Positions 39,609 to 48,916 of a DNA stretch of 64,000 nucleotides are shown piece after piece; the first letter of the stretch is position 1, and every line of letters starts with the position of its first letter. The position numbers and the translations under genes were made by a program. The stretch is from the NCBI GenBank assembly GCA_027920525.1, contig CP115858.1, positions 3,534,001-3,598,000 of the forward strand, read 5' to 3'. The notes under the pieces were generated by a model, which did no database searches, was not told the origin of the DNA, and worked only from the letters and a program-made list of their open reading frames with translations. This DNA comes from Chryseobacterium daecheongense (GTDB lineage: Bacteria; Bacteroidota; Bacteroidia; Flavobacteriales; Weeksellaceae).

Positions 39609-39637
39609 AAAGCCGGATTGTTAAAATCCGGCTTTAT
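39609..39637 (+). terminator. Terminator after the osmC-like gene
   Basis: AAAGCCGGAT pairs with ATCCGGCTTT across a TGTTAAA loop; only a short T run follows. Confidence 0.7.
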
Positions 39638-39837
39638 GCTTATTATGTGTTGTTGAGGGTATTTTCTTTCTTTAAGATTTAAACATTGAGTTTCATTTTC
39701 TTAAAGATTAACGATGTAAATATATGAAATATTTATCAATAATCTATTATAATTATTATTTTTGTTGCTTGTTTTGGTTTATGGCTAAAATTAAGGCATC
39801 AATGATGTTCAATACTAAAGGTTAATTAATTGATAAA

Positions 39838-39871
39838 AAAAATGTACCACTTAAGAAAGTGGTACATTTTT
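39838..39871 (-). terminator. Terminator after the GH63-like gene
   Basis: A 15-bp perfect stem (AAAAATGTACCACTT with its complement) around AAGA. On the minus strand it lies three bases after the stop codon and runs into T residues. The roughly 200 bases between this and the osmC terminator hold nothing recognisable. Confidence 0.85.
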
Positions 39872-39874
39872 ATT

Positions 39875-42481
39875 CTATCTCGGTTTCATCAATTTAGCGA
39901 CCGTTGCCGTCCATCCTGTTTGATGTGAGGCGCCAACTCCACGTCCGTTATCTCCGTGAAAATATTCATAAAAGGTGATATAATCTTTGAAATGCTCATC
40001 GTGATTAAACTTATTGTTTCCCCCATTAAAAGCTCTTTGTCCCTGTTCATCTTTAAGGAATATAGAACATAGCCTGTTACTGATATTTTGTGCTACTTCA
40101 TCCAGATTCCTTTTATCTCCGCTTCCTGTCGGTAATTCCACTTTCAGGCTGTTTCCATAATAGAAATGAAAACGCTGCAGACTTTCGACAATCAAAAAGT
40201 TAATAGGGAACCAGATCGGGCCTCTCCAGTTACTATTTCCTCCAAACATTCTGCTGTCACTTTCCGCAGGGGTATAATAAACCACATTTTCTGTCCCATG
40301 AACAGAGAAAATAAAAGGATTTTCTTCATATACTTTAGACATGGCCCTGATACCATAAGAACTTAAAAATTCTTTTTCATCCAGCATTCTTGTCAAGACT
40401 TTTGTTAGTCTGTTTTTACGAAGGATACTCATTAAATGTTTTCTGCCGTGACCTTCTTCATCCCAATGGGAAACCAGTTTCGTAAGTTCCGGCTTATTTT
40501 TCAGCACCCATTCCATTCTTATTTTAAAGTTGGGCATTTTTTCCAATAATCCGTGATCAATAATCTCCACAGCAAATAAAGGAATAAGCCCGACAATACT
40601 TCTTAAACGAAGCGTAACACTTTCGCCGTTCCCAAGTTGTAGTACATCATAGAAAAAACCATCTTCTTCATTCCAAAGGCCTTCTTTTCCATCACCCATG
40701 TTTTCCATTGCTTCCGCGATGTAAAGATAATGCTCAAAAAACTTAATGGCCATGTCTTCATATACCTGATAGTATTGGGCAAGTTCCATTGCAATTCTCA
40801 TCATATTCAATGCATACATTGCCATCCAGCTTGTACCGTCTGCCTGTTCAAGATGCTCACCGTCTTTAAGTTCCATATTACGATCGAAAGCTCCGATATT
40901 ATCAAGACCTAGAAAACCGCCGCCGAAAATATTTTTACCGTTTTTATCCTTACGGTTTACCCACCAGGTAAAGTTCAAAAGTAATTTTTGAAAAACCTTT
41001 TCCAGAAACAGGAGATCCGGTTTTCCATTGGTCTTTTCATCAATCTTAAATACCCTGAAGCAAGACCAGGCATGGACAGGTGGATTTACATCACTTAAGT
41101 TCCATTCATACGCCGGAAGTTGTCCATTAGGATGCATATACCACTCTTTGGTTAACAAGAGAAGTTGGTTTTTTGCAAACTGGGCATCAATTAATGCATA
41201 GGGAACGCAGTGAAAAGCGAGATCCCAGGTAGCATACCATGGATATTCCCATTTGTCAGGCATTGAAATAATGTCCTTATTGTGCATGTGGTTCCACTCT
41301 GTATTTCTTACATAGTGGTTGAAATCCCTCGGTGCATCAAAATTAGGATCTCCCTTAAGCCATTTCCCAACATTATAATGATAAAATTGTTTGTTCCATA
41401 ATAGCCCTGCGAAAGCCTGACGTTGAACATTTCTTTCATCATCATTCGTTACATCGTGCTGAACTTCTTCATAGAATTCGTTGGCCTCAGCAATCCGGGT
41501 GTTGAAAATCTCATCAAAATGATGAAATGGTTCATCGGTGTCGTTTGGCGACAGCCTGAAATCAAAGGTTTTTGATTGTCCCCCACCAATAATTTCTTCA
41601 ATCACAAAAGCCGCTTTTGAGCCTCTTTTTTCCGGATTAACGGTATTGGAGTTATGAATAATGTGATCGTTTATACCATCCTTGAAATAGGTGTTATCTG
41701 TTAAAGGAGCTCCGTATAATTTAGGTGTATTGGTTTCATTATCACAAAAGAGACTTTTGGCACCGGTGTTTCTTGAATAGAATTTTTTGATGGAAATACT
41801 ATCATGGTTAATATCAATACAGCCGTCGTATGAGGCGTTTAGCTGCCCCTTATAAGTATTATATCCCCATTTCCAGTTGTTACGGAACCAGGCTGTTGGA
41901 GCGACAACAATAGGTGCATCGTTTTGGCTCCTGTTACAAACTGTGATACGGACTAAAAAATCGTCAGCATCTGCTTTACAGTATTCGATGAAAATATCAA
42001 AATATTCATCATTATCAAAGATTCCGGTATCAAAGATTTCAAATTCAGCTTCTTTTTTGCTTCGTCTTCCGTTTTCAGATAGCAGGTGATCATAAGGAAA
42101 TTCATGGATCGGATATTTATACACCATCTTCATATAACTATGGGTAGGCGTGTTGTCCAGATAGTAAAAGATCTCTTTGATATCTTCACCATGATTGCCC
42201 TGGGGATTACTCAATCCGAAAAAACGTTCTTTGATCATTTTGTCCTTTTTGTTCCAAAATGAAAGAGCGAAACAAAAAAGCTGTTTGGTGTCTGATATTC
42301 CGGCAATCCCTTCTTCACCCCAACGGTAGGCATAACTTTCAGCTTTATCATGATTGGTGAAATTCCACGCATTGCCATTGGGACTATAATCCTCACGAAC
42401 ATTACCCCATTGTCTGTTGCTTACATAAGGCCCCCAGTTTTTCCATTTTATATCCTGTAATCTTTGTTTTTCTGCAGTCAT
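39875..42481 (-). CDS. GH63-like glucosidase (MGH1-type)
   Basis: 868 residues with no signal peptide, so probably cytosolic. The C-terminal (alpha/alpha)6 barrel has NHYVRNTEWNHMHNKDIISMPDKWEYPWYATWDLAFH (spanning about residues 385-420), the GPIWFPINFL segment near 760 and GWTATVAKLM at the end, as in GH63/mannosylglycerate hydrolase-like enzymes. The N-terminal half forms a beta-sandwich (RWGEEGIAGISDTKQLFCFAL). It likely hydrolyses alpha-glucosides or glucosylglycerate-type compounds; the substrate is inferred from the family only. It is alone on the minus strand with its own terminator. Confidence 0.85.
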   Translation of the reverse strand: MTAEKQRLQDIKWKNWGPYVSNRQWGNVREDYSPNGNAWNFTNHDKAESYAYRWGEEGIAGISDTKQLFCFALSFWNKKDKMIKERFFGLSNPQGNHGEDIKEIFYYLDNTPTHSYMKMVYKYPIHEFPYDHLLSENGRRSKKEAEFEIFDTGIFDNDEYFDIFIEYCKADADDFLVRITVCNRSQNDAPIVVAPTAWFRNNWKWGYNTYKGQLNASYDGCIDINHDSISIKKFYSRNTGAKSLFCDNETNTPKLYGAPLTDNTYFKDGINDHIIHNSNTVNPEKRGSKAAFVIEEIIGGGQSKTFDFRLSPNDTDEPFHHFDEIFNTRIAEANEFYEEVQHDVTNDDERNVQRQAFAGLLWNKQFYHYNVGKWLKGDPNFDAPRDFNHYVRNTEWNHMHNKDIISMPDKWEYPWYATWDLAFHCVPYALIDAQFAKNQLLLLTKEWYMHPNGQLPAYEWNLSDVNPPVHAWSCFRVFKIDEKTNGKPDLLFLEKVFQKLLLNFTWWVNRKDKNGKNIFGGGFLGLDNIGAFDRNMELKDGEHLEQADGTSWMAMYALNMMRIAMELAQYYQVYEDMAIKFFEHYLYIAEAMENMGDGKEGLWNEEDGFFYDVLQLGNGESVTLRLRSIVGLIPLFAVEIIDHGLLEKMPNFKIRMEWVLKNKPELTKLVSHWDEEGHGRKHLMSILRKNRLTKVLTRMLDEKEFLSSYGIRAMSKVYEENPFIFSVHGTENVVYYTPAESDSRMFGGNSNWRGPIWFPINFLIVESLQRFHFYYGNSLKVELPTGSGDKRNLDEVAQNISNRLCSIFLKDEQGQRAFNGGNNKFNHDEHFKDYITFYEYFHGDNGRGVGASHQTGWTATVAKLMKPR

Positions 42482-42500
42482 AGTTCATCATTTTTCACTA

Positions 42501-42508
42501 CGAAGGTA
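42501..42508 (-). promoter_or_regulatory. Possible -7 box of the GH63-like gene
   Basis: On the minus strand TACCTTCG is one base off TAnnTTTG and lies 20 bases before the ATG. Weak evidence. Confidence 0.25.
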
Positions 42509-42600
42509 ATTTTTTTGAAAAATAATTCCAATTTTTTCTATCTGAATAATTCTTAATACATCCTTGTAACTATAATGATTACAGGGATTTTCAGAATAAA

Positions 42601-42624
42601 TTAATTTTTTCATGAAAAAATTAA
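42601..42624. repeat. 24-bp perfect palindrome overlapping the met promoter
   Basis: The half-site TTAATTTTTTCA is followed directly by its exact reverse complement TGAAAAAATTAA. It covers the position expected for the -33 element of the promoter whose -7 box is at 42636. It could be a dimeric repressor or activator operator, or simply AT-rich sequence with symmetry. Confidence 0.55.
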
Positions 42625-42635
42625 ATAAAATATTA

Positions 42636-42643
42636 TATCTTTG
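42636..42643 (+). promoter_or_regulatory. Putative promoter -7 box of the methionine operon
   Basis: TATCTTTG matches TAnnTTTG, about 30 bases before the SAM riboswitch, so transcription would begin just before the aptamer. Confidence 0.6.
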
Positions 42644-42672
42644 CAGCATTCGATCATTCAAATATTGAAAAT

Positions 42673-42777
42673 GTTATCAAGAAAGGTTGAGGGATTAGAC
42701 CCGATGAAACCTTAGCAACCCTTTGTGCAAGCGAAGAAGGTGCTACGTTCTACCAAATTGTTTTTTGGACAGATAAC
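42673..42777 (+). ncRNA. SAM-I (S-box) riboswitch
   Basis: The stretch shows the S-box core in order: P1 strand GTTATC, then AAGAAAGGTTGAGGGA, the kink-turn/P2 region ending in GATGAAACCTTAGCAACC, GGTGCTA before the P4 arm, and the closing strand GATAAC (42772-42777) that pairs with the start. This aptamer binds S-adenosylmethionine and normally lowers expression of methionine genes when SAM is plentiful. It lies directly upstream of metX and the rest of the methionine operon. The expression platform is not obvious; a weak GCCA/TGGC hairpin with a short T run follows at about 42792-42812, so either transcription or translation could be controlled. Confidence 0.92.
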
Positions 42778-42842
42778 TTACTGAGTTTTTCAGCCATTTC
42801 CTGTGGCATTTTCAATTGTATTATAAATAATGTATAATAGAA

Positions 42843-43832
42843 TTGAAAACAGAACTAAAACATATTAATCTTTCATATCAAACTAATTCCGGAAAGGAAT
42901 GCAATATCCCGTTGAGCTATCAGACCTTCGGGAAAGAGCTGTTTTCGGCACCTGTTATTTTAATCAACCATGCTTTAACGGGAAATTCCAATGTATCGGG
43001 AACAAATGGCTGGTGGAAGCAATTAGTAGGAGATGGCCAGGTGGTTGATACCAATGTCTATACGGTTTTGTGTTTCAATATTCCCGGAAATGGGTATGAT
43101 GATTTTTTAATTGAAGAATATGAAGAGTTTACTCCTTCGGATATTGCAGGCATATTTTTAAAAGGGCTAGAATTACTTAACATTAAAAGCCTATATGCGA
43201 TTATCGGAGGTTCTCTTGGTGGAGGAATAGGATGGGAAATGCTGGTTAAACGTCCGGAACTTGCAGAAGTATTTATTCCCATTGCCTGTGATTTCAGAAC
43301 TCATGATTGGCTGCATGCGCAATGTATGGTTCAGAAATTTTTATTAAACGGAAATGACGCTCCGTTACAAAAGGCAAGAATCCATGCAATGCTATGTTAT
43401 AGAACCCCACAATCTTTAAACGACAGATTTCAAAATAAATACAATACCGCAAAAAATAAGCTTGAATCGGAAGATTGGCTTGAATATCACGGAAAAGCTC
43501 TTAATGAAAGATTTAGTTTAAAATCTTATCAACTGATGAATCATTTGCTGATGAACATTAATGCCGAGGAAGAAAGGCTGGAAAATATTCAGGCTCGAAT
43601 GCATTTGATCTCCGTTGATACAGATTTGTTCTTTCCTGCTTCCGAAATCCGGATGTGTTTTGAAAAACTGAAAGGTAAAAAAAAGGATGTTTCTTATCAC
43701 GAGATCACCTCAGTTCACGGGCATGATGCCTTCCTAATGGAATACAAACAATTAAATAATATCATTAAAACCATTTTATTACAGAAAGAAACTGAACAAT
43801 TACAAGAAACCTGTAATAAAGCTAAACAATAA
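42843..43832 (+). CDS. metX: Homoserine O-acetyltransferase
   Basis: Activates homoserine by acetylation for methionine synthesis; alpha/beta hydrolase fold, cytosolic. 329 residues, slightly shorter than many MetX. The triad is visible: Ser in GGSLGGG near residue 124, Asp in VDTDLFFP near 260, His in HGHDAFLME near 293. LINHALTGNSNVSG and GWWKQLVGDG are typical MetX segments. The start is TTG at 42843, the only good candidate because a TAA lies four codons upstream in frame. It is the first gene under the SAM riboswitch. Acetyl rather than succinyl specificity is assumed from the family. Confidence 0.92.
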   Translation: MKTELKHINLSYQTNSGKECNIPLSYQTFGKELFSAPVILINHALTGNSNVSGTNGWWKQLVGDGQVVDTNVYTVLCFNIPGNGYDDFLIEEYEEFTPSDIAGIFLKGLELLNIKSLYAIIGGSLGGGIGWEMLVKRPELAEVFIPIACDFRTHDWLHAQCMVQKFLLNGNDAPLQKARIHAMLCYRTPQSLNDRFQNKYNTAKNKLESEDWLEYHGKALNERFSLKSYQLMNHLLMNINAEEERLENIQARMHLISVDTDLFFPASEIRMCFEKLKGKKKDVSYHEITSVHGHDAFLMEYKQLNNIIKTILLQKETEQLQETCNKAKQ

Positions 43833-43843
43833 AGAATGAACAG

Positions 43844-45382
43844 ATGAAAAATGTTAACGAAATAAAATTTTTAAAGAACAGATCAATCATCAAATTTGAA
43901 GGAGAAGATTTCTTAGGGGAAATCGGTATAGACGGTAGAATTTTTAAAGCACTTACTTTAGCCAGGATTAGTGTAGGAGTGATCTCACAACAGGCTATAG
44001 AAAACGGAATATCAATTTTGGTTCACGAAAATGATTCTGAAAATGCGGTTAATTGTCTGATTGAGGAATTTGAAGCGGAAAGGAAATCAGGAGCAGTATC
44101 TCAGATTTACAGTATTAATAACGTTTCAGTTCTGGGGTTTGTAGCTGAAGATTTTAATAAAATACTGGCGGAACTCGCAAGAAATAATGTTTTTCCTTTG
44201 CTTCTGAATCAGATAGCAAGTGAAAAAAGAGTAAATATTGTAGTTACTTCTTCTCAGGATGAGAAAACTAAAAATATCATTGAATCTGAAATATCCAAAA
44301 AACCTAAAACCGTTCATCTTGCAATCATTGGACATGGGAATGTGGGTAAAACTCTGATTGACCAGGTATTGGAATCTTCCGAAGAAATTAAGAGACGGAA
44401 AAAAATAGATCTTAAAGTAGTGGCTGTTGCTAATTCAAGAAAAATAGCATTCAATAAAAAAGGCTTTGATCATAATTGGAATGATGAGGTTTTAGTTGCC
44501 GAAAGCCCTTCCAATGTTGATGAACTTATCAGTTTCTCCAGAGAGAATCAGCTGGAGAATCTTATTGTGGTTGATAATACGGCGAGTAAGGATTTTGTTA
44601 AGAATTATCATGCTTTAGCTGAGAACGGATTTGATCTTGTATCTTCCAACAAGATTTTCAATACCCTTCCAATAGAAGAATATCGTAAACTAAGATATAC
44701 GTTGAATAAAAATAACAGGCGATACCTTTATGAGACCAATGTGGGAGCAGGTTTGCCTTTGATCGATACCATTAAACTATTGCACCTGTCGGGGGAAAAT
44801 ATTACAAGAATTAAAGGCGTGTTTTCAGGTTCTTTAAGTTATATCTTCAATAATTTTTCAGTTAGAGATGAGAAATTTTCAACCATTATAGGAGAAGCAA
44901 TGGAGAAAGGATTTACTGAACCGGATCCTCGTGAGGACCTTTCAGGAAATGATGTTGCAAGAAAGCTTTTGATTCTGGCGAGAGAGTTGGATCTGATTAA
45001 TGAATTCAATGATATTAATATTCAGAATCTAATTCCTGAAAACCTTCTTTCTATTGGCAAAAATGAATTCATTTCCAGATTGGGAGAATTAGACGAGGAA
45101 TACCAGAAAATTAAACAAAATCAGGAGGCAGATCATGTTCTACGATATGTAGGCGATCTACATGGCGATCTTCAAAAAGAAAAAGGAGAACTTGATGTAA
45201 AATTAATTTCTGTGCCGGCTACTTCCGCATTAGGGCAATTAAAAGGATCAGATTCCATTTTTGAAATCTATACGGAGAGCTATGGTGAAAACCCTATTGT
45301 AATTATGGGAGCCGGTGCGGGAGCACAGGTAACCGCGAGAGGTGTTTTTGGTGATATTTTAAGAGTAAGTGAAACAAAATAA
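43844..45382 (+). CDS. ACT-domain homoserine dehydrogenase (kinase-less)
   Basis: 512 residues. Residues about 8-155 form two aspartokinase-type ACT domains (GIDGRIFKALTLARISVGVISQ; VSVLGFVAEDFNKILAELARNNV). Homoserine dehydrogenase follows: NAD(P) site LAIIGHGNVGKTLIDQVL near 163, SNKIFNTLP near 268, and the catalytic region YETNVGAGLPLIDTI with KGVFSGSLSYIFNNF near 325; GNDVARKLLILARELD is the terminal signature. This is the C-terminal two thirds of a ThrA/MetL-like bifunctional enzyme without the aspartokinase domain. It converts aspartate semialdehyde to homoserine, the substrate of MetX 11 bases upstream. The retained ACT pair implies amino-acid feedback. Confidence 0.9.
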   Translation: MKNVNEIKFLKNRSIIKFEGEDFLGEIGIDGRIFKALTLARISVGVISQQAIENGISILVHENDSENAVNCLIEEFEAERKSGAVSQIYSINNVSVLGFVAEDFNKILAELARNNVFPLLLNQIASEKRVNIVVTSSQDEKTKNIIESEISKKPKTVHLAIIGHGNVGKTLIDQVLESSEEIKRRKKIDLKVVAVANSRKIAFNKKGFDHNWNDEVLVAESPSNVDELISFSRENQLENLIVVDNTASKDFVKNYHALAENGFDLVSSNKIFNTLPIEEYRKLRYTLNKNNRRYLYETNVGAGLPLIDTIKLLHLSGENITRIKGVFSGSLSYIFNNFSVRDEKFSTIIGEAMEKGFTEPDPREDLSGNDVARKLLILARELDLINEFNDINIQNLIPENLLSIGKNEFISRLGELDEEYQKIKQNQEADHVLRYVGDLHGDLQKEKGELDVKLISVPATSALGQLKGSDSIFEIYTESYGENPIVIMGAGAGAQVTARGVFGDILRVSETK

Positions 45383-45497
45383 ATCAATGTACGAATGTAA
45401 CGATATAACAGTGTGCCGATAAAAATGGCTCAGATCAGATTCGATCGATTCATTGGTAAACTGTTGCATTGATACATGATATTAAAATTAAAACTAT
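45383..45497. repeat. Imperfect inverted repeat between hom and metZ
   Basis: The 115-base gap contains short repeated pieces of the type AATGTAAC. Its left part (ATCAATG ... TAACAGTGTGCCGAT) pairs imperfectly with its right part (ATTGGTAAACTGTTG ... CATTGAT), with several G-T wobbles. Such degenerate intergenic hairpins look like short non-coding repeats seen in related genomes. No promoter box was found. Confidence 0.5.
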
Positions 45498-46658
45498 ATG
45501 GAAAATTTTGAAACGTTTGCAATAAGAACGCAGACTGAACGAACTCAGTTTGATGAACATTCTACTCCGCTCTATCTTACATCCAGCTTTATTTTTCAGG
45601 ATGCAGAGGATATGAGGGCGAGCTTTGCAGAAGAAAAATCAAAAAATTTATACAGCAGATTCTCTAATCCAAACGTTACTGAATTCACCGATAAAATTGT
45701 GAAAATGGAGGGTGCGGAAGCGGGATATGCTTTTGCTACCGGAATGGCAGCAATTTATTCAACATTTGCAACTTTGCTTGATGCCGGAGATCATATTGTA
45801 AGCTGCCAGTCTGTTTTTGGATCTACACACACACTTTTTACAAAGTATTTCCCAAAATGGAATATTGAGACTACCTATTTTAAGGCAGAAGATGCAGAAA
45901 ATGTTGAAAAGCTTATCAAACCTAATACAAAAATTTTATATCTGGAAACTCCGACTAATCCGGCAATTGAGATTCTGGATCTTGAGTTTTTCGGGAAAAT
46001 TGCAAAAAAACATAATCTTATCTTCATTGTAGATAATTGTTTTGCTACCCCTTATCTTCAACAACCTATCAGGTACGGAGCTGATATTGTGGTTCATTCG
46101 GCAACAAAATTAATTGACGGACAAGGAAGGGTTCTTGGTGGAGTTGCGGTAGGAAAAGAAGACCTTATCCGGGAAATCTATCTTTTTGCAAGAAATACAG
46201 GTCCGGCCATGTCTCCTTTTAATGCATGGGTTTTGTCTAAAAGTCTTGAAACTTTAGCCATCAGAGTTGAAAAGCATTGTGAAAATGCATTGAAAGTCGC
46301 TGAATTTTTAGAAAACCACCCGAATGTGGAATTAGTAAAATATCCTTTTTTACCTTCACATCCAAGCTATGAAGTAGCAAAAAAACAGATGAAATTAGGA
46401 GGGAATATTGTCGCTTTTGAAATCAAAGGAGGAATCGAAGGAGGTCGAAAGTTTTTAGATAAAATAAAGATGTGTTCACTTTCAGCAAATCTTGGTGATA
46501 CCAGAACAATTGTTACACATCCTGCTTCTACTACACATTCCAAATTAACCGATGAGGAAAGGAATGAAGTGGGAATCACTGCCGGCCTCGTACGTTGTTC
46601 TGTAGGGTTGGAAAACGTGGAAGATGTTATTGCTGATTTAAAACAGGCATTGGATTAA
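45498..46658 (+). CDS. metZ: Trans-sulfuration-type enzyme (O-acyl-homoserine sulfhydrylase)
   Basis: 386-residue PLP enzyme of the Cys/Met metabolism family. Landmarks: [16 protein letters not shown] and [15 protein letters not shown] near the N-terminus, [12 protein letters not shown], the PLP-binding lysine in [18 protein letters not shown] near residue 203, and the C-terminal [18 protein letters not shown]. With MetX upstream it most likely makes homocysteine from O-acetylhomoserine and sulfide; MetZ or MetY naming, or a cystathionine synthase role, cannot be separated by sequence alone. Confidence 0.88.
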   Translation: MENFETFAIRTQTERTQFDEHSTPLYLTSSFIFQDAEDMRASFAEEKSKNLYSRFSNPNVTEFTDKIVKMEGAEAGYAFATGMAAIYSTFATLLDAGDHIVSCQSVFGSTHTLFTKYFPKWNIETTYFKAEDAENVEKLIKPNTKILYLETPTNPAIEILDLEFFGKIAKKHNLIFIVDNCFATPYLQQPIRYGADIVVHSATKLIDGQGRVLGGVAVGKEDLIREIYLFARNTGPAMSPFNAWVLSKSLETLAIRVEKHCENALKVAEFLENHPNVELVKYPFLPSHPSYEVAKKQMKLGGNIVAFEIKGGIEGGRKFLDKIKMCSLSANLGDTRTIVTHPASTTHSKLTDEERNEVGITAGLVRCSVGLENVEDVIADLKQALD

Positions 46659-46725
46659 CTCAATTGAAATGGGCTTTAATCCATTTATGAAAAAAATATT
46701 AACGGCTTTAGCCACAATCTACAAA

Positions 46726-47736
46726 ATGAAAAGTTCAGAACAATTATATAAGGCACTCTCCGAAAGAATTTTAGTTCTTGATGGGGCGATGGGAACGATG
46801 CTTCAACGATACAAATTTGAAGAAGAAGACTATCGTGGTGAGCGTTTCAAAGATTATCCGCATCTGGTTAAAGGAAATAACGACCTACTTTCCCTCACAC
46901 AGCCTCACGCTATTGAAGAAGTTCATAGAAAATATCTGGAAGCGGGAGCTGATATTATCGAAACCAACACATTCTCGGGAACTACAATTGCAATGGCAGA
47001 TTATCATATGGAAGACCTGGTTTATGAGCTGAATTATGAATCTGCAAAAATAGCCAGAAAAGTATGTGATGAATTCACGGCTAAGAACCCGGATAAACCT
47101 AGGTTTGTTGCAGGATCTATTGGTCCTACGAACAGAACGGCAAGCCTGAGCCCTGATGTAAATGATCCGGGATATCGCGCCATTACATTTGATGAACTGA
47201 GAATTGCTTATAAACAGCAGTCCGAAGCTCTTTTGGATGGGGGTTCTGATATCTTGCTGGTAGAAACAATCTTTGACACCTTAAATGCGAAAGCAGCTTT
47301 ATTTGCCATTGATGAAATTCAGGATGAAAGAGGAATAAAAATTCCGATAATGGTTTCAGGAACTATTACCGATGCTTCAGGAAGAACTTTGAGTGGTCAG
47401 ACGGCAGAAGCATTTTTAATTTCGGTTTCACATCTGAATCTTTTGAGTGTCGGATTCAATTGCGCGCTGGGAGCTAATCAGCTTACACCTTATCTGGAAA
47501 CATTGGCTCATAATTCGGATTTTTATGTCTCAGCATATCCCAATGCGGGATTACCGAATGCTTTCGGTAAATATGACGAGACACCCGAGTTTATGGCAGA
47601 ACAGATACAAGAATATGTGGAAAAAGGTCTGATCAATATTATTGGAGGATGTTGTGGTACAACCCCTGAACATATCAGGGCTATAGCAGACTTAGTGAAT
47701 AAGTATGAGCCAAGAAAATTGAGGAAATTTGCATGA
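46726..47736 (+). CDS. Methionine synthase, homocysteine-binding half
   Basis: 336 residues from the ATG at 46726 ([31 protein letters not shown] start, residues 1-27); an earlier in-frame ATG at 46669 would add 19 residues of doubtful value. It is the homocysteine S-methyltransferase domain of MetH. The zinc-binding cysteines are present: one in VGFNCALG near residue 246 and the pair in [13 protein letters not shown] near 308. In E. coli this domain is the first quarter of MetH; here it is a separate gene, 80 bases before a desaturase gene, with the remaining MetH domains after that. The two proteins must associate to work. Confidence 0.9.
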   Translation: MKSSEQLYKALSERILVLDGAMGTMLQRYKFEEEDYRGERFKDYPHLVKGNNDLLSLTQPHAIEEVHRKYLEAGADIIETNTFSGTTIAMADYHMEDLVYELNYESAKIARKVCDEFTAKNPDKPRFVAGSIGPTNRTASLSPDVNDPGYRAITFDELRIAYKQQSEALLDGGSDILLVETIFDTLNAKAALFAIDEIQDERGIKIPIMVSGTITDASGRTLSGQTAEAFLISVSHLNLLSVGFNCALGANQLTPYLETLAHNSDFYVSAYPNAGLPNAFGKYDETPEFMAEQIQEYVEKGLINIIGGCCGTTPEHIRAIADLVNKYEPRKLRKFA

Positions 47737-47817
47737 TTTGATAGATTTTTTTCATTGAATCAATTGTAAGATAACGGTTTAGTATTATTATTTTTAAGTT
47801 AAACTAAAACTAATCAT

Positions 47818-48909
47818 ATGGAAAAGCCGAGTTACTTAAAGAGTGCAGAAGACACAAAAATCTTTAATGAATTAAGAAAAAAGGTGAACCAGAGAGTCGA
47901 AAACATAGAGGAAAACAGAGATATCTACATTCAGATTAAAGCTGTTTTATTGCCCCTTATTTATATTGGGCTATATGTTTTTGCGTTGATTAATGTTGAG
48001 AAATCTTTGCTTTATATTTTGAGTTTTGTGTTAATGGGAATTATGTTGGTGTTGATCTATCTGAATTTAATTCATGAAGCGGCTCACAATAATATATTCA
48101 AAAACAAAAGATTAAATAGCTGGGTACTGCAAATTTTTGATTTTGTGGGAGCCAATTCTTATATCTGGAAGAAAAGGCATATTGCAAGCCATCATGCATA
48201 TCCGAATGTAGACGGATGGGATACTGATATAGAGCAGAGTGGTTTACTGCTGATTGTTCCATGGATCCGTGCAAAAGGAGTGCAGAAATACCAGCATCTG
48301 TTTTTCTTTTTGGTGTATCCTTTATATTTATTCAACTGGATGTTTATCAGGGATTTCAGGGATTTCTTTGATAAGGAAAGGGTTATTTTAAAAACCCAGG
48401 GCGCCATTCCGGTTGTTGAGAAAGTAAAGATGGTTGTTTATAAACTCTTTTATTTCTTTTATCAGATTGTTGTTCCTGTTGTATTCTTTAAAGTTTCGAT
48501 AGGATTGGCGATAGGAGCCTGGTTTTTACAGGTCATTACAGCAAGCATTTTTGCTTTGTTTGTTTTATTGCCATTACATCCGCTTCCTGATAATGCTTTT
48601 CCAAAATTAAATGAGGAAAACGGGCTTCCATACAGCTGGATTCGGCATCAGTTGGAAGTAACCAATGATTTAACCAATAATAATTGGATGATCAGAAATG
48701 TATTGGGGAATTTCAATTTTCATGTGGCTCACCACCTCTTTCCAAATTATAGCTATATGTACTATAACGAGATAACAGAAGAAATAGAAGAGTTTGCTAG
48801 AGAACATGGTTTAGTATACAAAAGATTTCCAATTTTTACCGCTTTAGGCAAACATGTGGAGTTGCTGAGGCAAAATGCAAATAATGCATATTACATTTTA
48901 GAAGAATAA
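47818..48909 (+). CDS. Fatty acid desaturase
   Basis: 363 residues with four or so transmembrane segments. The three His boxes of membrane fatty acid desaturases are present: HEAAHNN near residue 87, HIASHH near 121 and FHVAHHLFP near 300; the last carries an HxxHH core. It introduces double bonds into acyl chains at the cytoplasmic membrane using a di-iron centre and an electron carrier, which is not in the window. It sits inside the methionine operon between the two methionine synthase genes, seven bases before the second. The reason for this placement is unknown. Confidence 0.88.
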   Translation: MEKPSYLKSAEDTKIFNELRKKVNQRVENIEENRDIYIQIKAVLLPLIYIGLYVFALINVEKSLLYILSFVLMGIMLVLIYLNLIHEAAHNNIFKNKRLNSWVLQIFDFVGANSYIWKKRHIASHHAYPNVDGWDTDIEQSGLLLIVPWIRAKGVQKYQHLFFFLVYPLYLFNWMFIRDFRDFFDKERVILKTQGAIPVVEKVKMVVYKLFYFFYQIVVPVVFFKVSIGLAIGAWFLQVITASIFALFVLLPLHPLPDNAFPKLNEENGLPYSWIRHQLEVTNDLTNNNWMIRNVLGNFNFHVAHHLFPNYSYMYYNEITEEIEEFAREHGLVYKRFPIFTALGKHVELLRQNANNAYYILEE

Positions 48910-48916
48910 AAAATTG

